DNA of 10,091 nucleotides from an uncultured Ezakiella sp. (GTDB taxonomy: Bacteria; Bacillota; Clostridia; Tissierellales; Peptoniphilaceae): assembly GCA_947293975.1 (NCBI GenBank), contig CAMYPV010000046.1, forward strand, positions 1 to 10,091, given 5' to 3'. Position numbers and translations under genes: made by a program. Within the stretch, counting starts at the first letter, position 1, and each line of letters begins with the position of its first letter. Positions 7,291 to 10,091 of the stretch are shown here, one piece after another. The notes beneath the pieces were generated by a model. The model did not search any database and had not been told where the DNA came from. It saw only the letters and a program-made list of their open reading frames with translations.

Positions 7291-7377
7291 TTGTTATAAG
7301 AAAAATTAATAACAAACGATTTGTTATAGATAAAATTTATAACGCAAAATTTTTAAAAATTTGTGTTATAATATAAC
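7291..7377. promoter_or_regulatory. Array of GTTATA/TATAAC dyads in the divergent regulatory region
   Basis: Three dyads share one half-site. Dyad 1 is TTGTTAT (7291-7297) with ATAACAA (7309-7315). Dyad 2 is GTTATA (7323-7328) with TATAAC (7338-7343). Dyad 3 is GTTATA (7365-7370) with TATAAC (7372-7377). In dyads 1 and 2 the GTTATA/ATAAC half-sites span the same 21 bases, and their centres are 30 bases apart, about three helical turns. Dyad 3 is compact (6-1-6) and overlaps the cobA -10 box. The right arm of dyad 2 (7339-7347) also pairs with 7361-7369 at eight of nine positions. The array lies between the divergent importer and cobA genes and is best read as operators for a shared regulator, identity unknown. 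Confidence 0.6.
7364..7372 (+). promoter_or_regulatory. Extended -10 promoter for cobA
   Basis: TGT followed by consensus TATAAT (7367-7372) gives a complete TGnTATAAT. No good -35 is seen at 16-18 bases upstream. The start near 7379 gives a leader of about 24 bases carrying the AAGGAG ribosome binding site. A 6-1-6 dyad overlaps the -10 box, so a bound repressor would block it. Confidence 0.65.
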
Positions 7378-7390
7378 TGACAAATTTTTT

Positions 7391-7396
7391 AAGGAG
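7391..7396 (+). promoter_or_regulatory. Ribosome binding site that sets the cobA start
   Basis: AAGGAG, six bases before ATG 7403. It rules against the in-frame TTG at 7361, which lies inside the promoter. Confidence 0.85.
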
Positions 7397-7402
7397 TTTG
7401 AT

Positions 7403-8143
7403 ATGGAAGATAAAAAAGGTTGGGTTACACTTGTGGGCGCAGGCCCAGGAGCGGTTGACTTGATAACTGTGCGTGGACTACGTGCAATTGAGTCGGCAGA
7501 TGTAATTGTGTACGATAAATATATAAGCGATGATTTTCTAAAATTAAACGAGAAAGCCGAGAAAATTTTCGCAGGAAAAGTTGGTGGCGGACATTTTGTG
7601 CCACAGGAAGAAATTTGCGAGATACTTTACAAAAAAGCGAGCGAGAACAAATACGTCGTTAGATTAAAGGGTGGAGACCCATTTGTATTTGGTCGTGGCG
7701 GCGAGGAAATAATATACTTAAATGAACGTGGCATAATGACAGAGGTAATTCCTGGAATTTCATCATCAATCGCAGCACTTGGTTTAAACAATATACCTAT
7801 TACTCATAGAAAAGTTGCAAGGAGTTTTACGGTTTTAACTGCTCACAGCGTGGAGCGTTCGGCTGATCACATTGATTTTAAAACTCTCTACGAGTTGGGC
7901 GGCACTATTGTATTTTTGATGGGAAGACGCGATCGCAAGGGTATTGCACAGCAGTTAATCGAGTCTGGTTTTGATAAAAATTATCCTGCAGCGCTCATAT
8001 CGTCTGCAAGCATGCCAAACGAAAAAGTTATCAAGACCGATTTGATTTCAATTGTCGAAAAAGATTACGACATCGAAAGCCCTGCGATAATTGTTGTGGG
8101 AGAAGTTGTAAATGTGCTTGACGATGTAAAACAAGATAAATAA
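7403..8143 (+). CDS. cobA: Uroporphyrinogen-III C-methyltransferase (SUMT)
   Basis: Transfers two methyl groups from S-adenosylmethionine to uroporphyrinogen III (C2 and C7) to make precorrin-2, the branch point to siroheme and cobalamin; cytoplasmic. The 246-residue protein is a stand-alone SUMT, without the HemD fusion seen in many Clostridia or the CysG fusion of enterics. Diagnostic motifs are VGAGPG (11-16) followed by DLITVRG (19-25), VRLKGGDPFVFGRGGEE (85-101) and VIPGISSSIAA (114-124). The segment FLMGRR is typical of the SAM-binding C-terminal lobe, although MG is more often followed by small or hydrophobic residues. ATG 7403 has AAGGAG six bases upstream. The gene is transcribed alone, divergently from the importer operon, and ends in a strong terminator. 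No other siroheme or cobalamin gene is in the window. Confidence 0.93.
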   Translation: MEDKKGWVTLVGAGPGAVDLITVRGLRAIESADVIVYDKYISDDFLKLNEKAEKIFAGKVGGGHFVPQEEICEILYKKASENKYVVRLKGGDPFVFGRGGEEIIYLNERGIMTEVIPGISSSIAALGLNNIPITHRKVARSFTVLTAHSVERSADHIDFKTLYELGGTIVFLMGRRDRKGIAQQLIESGFDKNYPAALISSASMPNEKVIKTDLISIVEKDYDIESPAIIVVGEVVNVLDDVKQDK

Positions 8144-8155
8144 ATAAAATTTTAG

Positions 8156-8178
8156 CCGTGCATTTTGCACGGTTTTTT
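8156..8178 (+). terminator. Intrinsic terminator after cobA
   Basis: Stem CCGTGCA (8156-8162) and TGCACGG (8166-8172), loop TTT, followed directly by six T (8173-8178). It lies 12 bases after the cobA stop codon and separates cobA from the next gene group. Confidence 0.93.
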
Positions 8179-8196
8179 ACTTGAAAAACAAGTAAA
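8176..8196. repeat. Second small inverted repeat directly after the cobA terminator
   Basis: TTTACTTG (8176-8183) and CAAGTAAA (8189-8196) form a perfect 8-bp dyad with an A5 loop, starting inside the T-run of the terminator. It is not followed by T on the plus strand. It lies upstream of the putative promoter of the next gene and could be an operator for it or simply a spacer structure. Confidence 0.5.
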
Positions 8197-8206
8197 TAAA
8201 TGTTAA

Positions 8207-8212
8207 TATAAT
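8207..8212 (+). promoter_or_regulatory. Possible -10 box for the DUF4190-GNAT-hisS group
   Basis: Consensus TATAAT, but the nearest -35-like hexamer (TTGAAA, 8181-8186) is 20 bases away. The predicted start would leave only about 10 bases before ATG 8229. Some promoter is needed after the cobA terminator, so this is the best candidate, but it is weak. Confidence 0.35.
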
Positions 8213-8228
8213 TTTAAGAGGTGATTTT

Positions 8229-8495
8229 ATGTATAACGAAAATAACACCATGGGAATATTATCGTTAATTTTTGGAATTCTTTCAATTATTTTTGGCATT
8301 ATTAGCCTTTTGAGTATTGTTGGAATTCTATTTGGAATTGGCGGAATAGTGTGCGCAAAAGAAAGCTTTAAAGTGCAACCAGGAAATGGACTCGCAAGAG
8401 CAGGTTCAATTACTTCCATAATAGGAATTATTTTAAGCTCTATTATTTTCATTGCATGCACATCATGCGTTGGTTGTGCAATGTTATTCTCATAG
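8229..8495 (+). CDS. Small DUF4190-like membrane protein
   Basis: Hypothetical 88-residue integral membrane protein of unknown function. After a short polar N-terminus, residues 8-43 are continuously hydrophobic and glycine/isoleucine-rich (one long or two short helices). A polar loop follows (44-56), then a second hydrophobic stretch at 58-85. The GLARAG segment (54-59) between hydrophobic runs, with G/I-rich helices, matches the layout of DUF4190 proteins. The C-terminal end carries cysteines 77, 80 and 83 as C-x2-C-x2-C, within or next to the membrane; whether they bind metal or are lipidated is unknown. GAGGTGA at 8218-8224 supports the start. The acetyltransferase gene begins eight bases after the stop, and its ribosome binding site overlaps this stop codon. 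Confidence 0.75.
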   Translation: MYNENNTMGILSLIFGILSIIFGIISLLSIVGILFGIGGIVCAKESFKVQPGNGLARAGSITSIIGIILSSIIFIACTSCVGCAMLFS

Positions 8496-8499
8496 GAGA
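8494..8499 (+). promoter_or_regulatory. Ribosome binding site that sets the acetyltransferase start
   Basis: AGGAGA, four bases before ATG 8504 and overlapping the TAG of the preceding gene. The longer reading from 8456 would lie inside the preceding gene and has no such site. Confidence 0.7.
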
Positions 8500-8503
8500 A
8501 ATT

Positions 8504-9061
8504 ATGGATACAAGACATGCAAAATCAAATGATATTGATGAATTATTAAAACTTCAAAAGAAATTTCATGTTGACACTATAAGCCCTGAAGATAAACCAG
8601 ATGGCTTTGTAACAACAGCACTTACAAAAGAGCAGTGGCAAAGTTTAATCGAAGATGAAAATGGCGTAAGCGTTTTGACAGATGATGGCAAAATTATAGG
8701 CTACGCGCTTGCAGCTTCGTGGCATTATTGGAAGGCATGGCCTTTGTTTTCTTATATGATCGATGAGCTTCATAATGATAAATACAAGGGCGAAACCATG
8801 ACGGTGGAAAACTCTTATCAGTATGGGCCGATTTGTATTTTAAAAGAATATAGGAATTCTGGTGCATTTGAAAAATTATTTTTCTTTTCATTAAAGACAA
8901 TGAAGCCAAGATTTAAATATCTTTTAACATTTGTAAATCAAATTAATCCACGCAGTTTCAACGCTCACACAAGAAAGGTGGGTCTTGATATTGTGAAGGA
9001 GTTTGAATATAACAACAACAAGTATTGGGAACTTGGAACAACAACAGATAGGGTGGAATAA
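8504..9061 (+). CDS. GNAT-family N-acetyltransferase
   Basis: Predicted acetyl-CoA-dependent acetyltransferase of 185 residues; substrate unknown. The fold is visible in order: an N-terminal strand and helix with MDTRHAKSNDIDELLKLQKK (1-20), the central strands with VSVLTDDGKIIGYALA (55-70), and the acetyl-CoA-binding segment YGPICILKEYRNSGAFEKLF (107-126), which corresponds to GNAT motif A. In the R-x-x-G-x-G/A signature the last position is phenylalanine (RNSGAF, 117-122), a variation that also occurs in some GNAT subfamilies. The segment VNQINPRSFNAHTRKVG (144-160) matches motif B. The start at 8504 has AGGAGA upstream. The TAA stop overlaps the ATG of hisS by one base (TAATG), which implies translational coupling. 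A link to tRNA-His charging is not established. Confidence 0.8.
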   Translation: MDTRHAKSNDIDELLKLQKKFHVDTISPEDKPDGFVTTALTKEQWQSLIEDENGVSVLTDDGKIIGYALAASWHYWKAWPLFSYMIDELHNDKYKGETMTVENSYQYGPICILKEYRNSGAFEKLFFFSLKTMKPRFKYLLTFVNQINPRSFNAHTRKVGLDIVKEFEYNNNKYWELGTTTDRVE

Positions 9062-10091
9062 TGGCGAAAGAATTTGAAACAGTAAAAGGAACTTATGATT
9101 ATTTGCCACACGAGCAAATTATAAGAGAATTTATAAAAGATACACTTAGAAAAAACTTTGTAAAATATGGGTTTCCAGCAGCGGAAACTCCAATTTTATG
9201 TATGCTTGATCTTTTAAAGAGCAAATACTCTGCTGATGCAGATATTTTAAATGAAATTTATCAACTAAGCGATCAAGGCAAGCGTGAACTTGGTCTACGT
9301 TATGACCTTACAATTTGTTTGACAAAATTAATCAGCTCAAACAGAAGCATCACAATGCCATTTAAACGCCACGAAATCGGAAAAGTTTATCGTGACGGCC
9401 CAGTAAAATTGGGCAGAAATCGAGAGTTTACACAATGCGATGTAGACGCTGTTGGTATAAAATCAATGCTTCAAGAAGCTGAATTTATGAATTTAACACA
9501 CAACGCATACAAGGACTTAGGTCTTGAAGTCGAAATTGTCTATAACAATAGGAAAGTTTTGTCAGGATTAATTTTGGAAACACTTGGCGAAATGGACGGC
9601 GACAATTTAAGAAAATGTATAATGCTTGTTGATAAATTCGAAAAGATGAACAAGAAAGAACTCTGCGAAGAATTTAAAAAGCTTGGCTTTACAGACGAAA
9701 ATTTTGAAAAACTCTACGCAGTTTTTAGCATGAATTATGATGAACTAAAAGCAAATTTCGGCAATAGCAATTACGAAATATTAAAAGAAGGCTTTAAAGA
9801 GCTGGACGAATTGCACGAATTGACAGAAACAACCGAAGCAAAAAATTCAATGGTTTATAAACCATTTCTTGCAAGAGGTATCGACATCTATACATCAAGT
9901 GTATGGGAAATTTTCTTGAAAGATCGTGTCATAAATGGTCACGAAATAAATGTTTCGCTTGGCGGCGGCGGAAGATACGATAATATCATCACGTCATTTA
10001 TCGAAGACGGCAACGAATATCCAGCAGTCGGCATGAGCTTTGGACTCGATGTAATTTACGAAGCCCTAAAAGCAAAAGCAGATGGAGAAGT
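9061..10091 (+). CDS. hisS: Histidyl-tRNA synthetase, 3' end cut by the window
   Basis: Attaches histidine to tRNA-His with ATP; class II synthetase, cytoplasmic. The window holds 343 residues of an expected 420 or so, so the C-terminal anticodon-binding domain is largely missing. Visible parts: KGTYDYLP (9-16), motif 1 region with YGFPAAETP (36-44), LRYDLT (79-84), motif 2 FKRHEIGKVYRDGPVKLGRN (101-120) followed by REFTQCDVD, the histidine-specific RGIDIYTSS (272-280) with catalytic-type arginine 272, and GGGGRYD (301-307). Where motif 3 is expected the sequence reads GMSFGLDVI (324-332), so valine replaces the usual arginine. As I recall, this belongs to a distinct HisRS subgroup found in Firmicutes (PRK12420-like) that shares this change. 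The start overlaps the acetyltransferase stop by one base; GGGTGG just upstream is a modest ribosome binding site. Confidence 0.92.
   Translation, partial: MAKEFETVKGTYDYLPHEQIIREFIKDTLRKNFVKYGFPAAETPILCMLDLLKSKYSADADILNEIYQLSDQGKRELGLRYDLTICLTKLISSNRSITMPFKRHEIGKVYRDGPVKLGRNREFTQCDVDAVGIKSMLQEAEFMNLTHNAYKDLGLEVEIVYNNRKVLSGLILETLGEMDGDNLRKCIMLVDKFEKMNKKELCEEFKKLGFTDENFEKLYAVFSMNYDELKANFGNSNYEILKEGFKELDELHELTETTEAKNSMVYKPFLARGIDIYTSSVWEIFLKDRVINGHEINVSLGGGGRYDNIITSFIEDGNEYPAVGMSFGLDVIYEALKAKADGE

Noticed and set aside
7365..7377. Fur or PerR box over the cobA -10
   Set aside because: Only the left half resembles a PerR half-site; the right half and the GTTATA core do not fit either consensus.
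7361..7402. Longer cobA protein from the TTG at 7361
   Set aside because: The TTG lies inside the extended -10 promoter. AAGGAG at 7391-7396 fits the ATG at 7403, where family homology also begins.
8163..8196. Second intrinsic terminator after cobA
   Set aside because: The 8176-8196 dyad has no following T-run on the plus strand, and there is no converging minus-strand gene nearby for it to serve.
8456..8503. Longer acetyltransferase from 8456
   Set aside because: The extra 16 codons overlap the DUF4190-like gene and lack a ribosome binding site; AGGAGA precedes ATG 8504.
8177..8518. 113-residue minus-strand reading frame opposite the DUF4190-like gene
   Set aside because: Shadow of the plus-strand gene, with no start signal or domain.

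Overview
The window is AT-rich, densely packed bacterial chromosome. Good AGGAGG-type ribosome binding sites, short or overlapping gene junctions, a lipoprotein-type solute-binding protein and a Clostridia/Bacilli-style histidyl-tRNA synthetase point to a low-GC Gram-positive (Firmicutes, probably an anaerobe of the Clostridia/Tissierellia kind). The lineage is inferred from gene style only. I found no transposase, integrase, CRISPR array, tRNA or rRNA.

Layout. Positions 1-249 are non-coding and rich in small inverted repeats. Positions 250-2264 (minus strand) carry a two-gene potassium uptake operon: the channel-like subunit KtrB/TrkH followed by the RCK regulatory subunit KtrA/TrkA. Its promoter lies in the loop of a perfect 14-bp inverted repeat just upstream of ktrB. 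Positions 2348-7217 (minus strand) hold a second operon, in transcription order: lipoprotein solute-binding protein, fused double-domain permease, ATPase, and a GT4 glycosyltransferase. The last three genes are joined by overlaps of 17 and 4 bases. The transporter is of the FbpABC/AfuABC type, but the usual ferric-iron tyrosine pair is not evident in the binding protein, so its substrate is open.

Positions 7218-7402 are a divergent regulatory region. It contains a series of dyads built from GTTATA/TATAAC half-sites, the last one overlapping an extended -10 promoter, and a separate TGTTAAG/CTTAACA dyad close to the binding-protein gene. To the right on the plus strand is a stand-alone uroporphyrinogen-III C-methyltransferase (cobA, precorrin-2 synthesis) with its own terminator. 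A second plus-strand group follows: a small DUF4190-like membrane protein, a GNAT acetyltransferase and a histidyl-tRNA synthetase. The synthetase gene overlaps the acetyltransferase stop codon by one base and runs off the right edge.

How the parts may work together. KtrB and KtrA form one K+ uptake system. The three ABC proteins form one importer, with a glycosyltransferase made from the same mRNA. The shared regulatory region suggests that the importer and the tetrapyrrole methyltransferase respond to a common signal, for example iron/siroheme demand, but this is inference. No complete novel system is obvious. The most interesting signals are the operator array, the promoter-in-inverted-repeat before ktrB, and the glycosyltransferase inside the importer operon.
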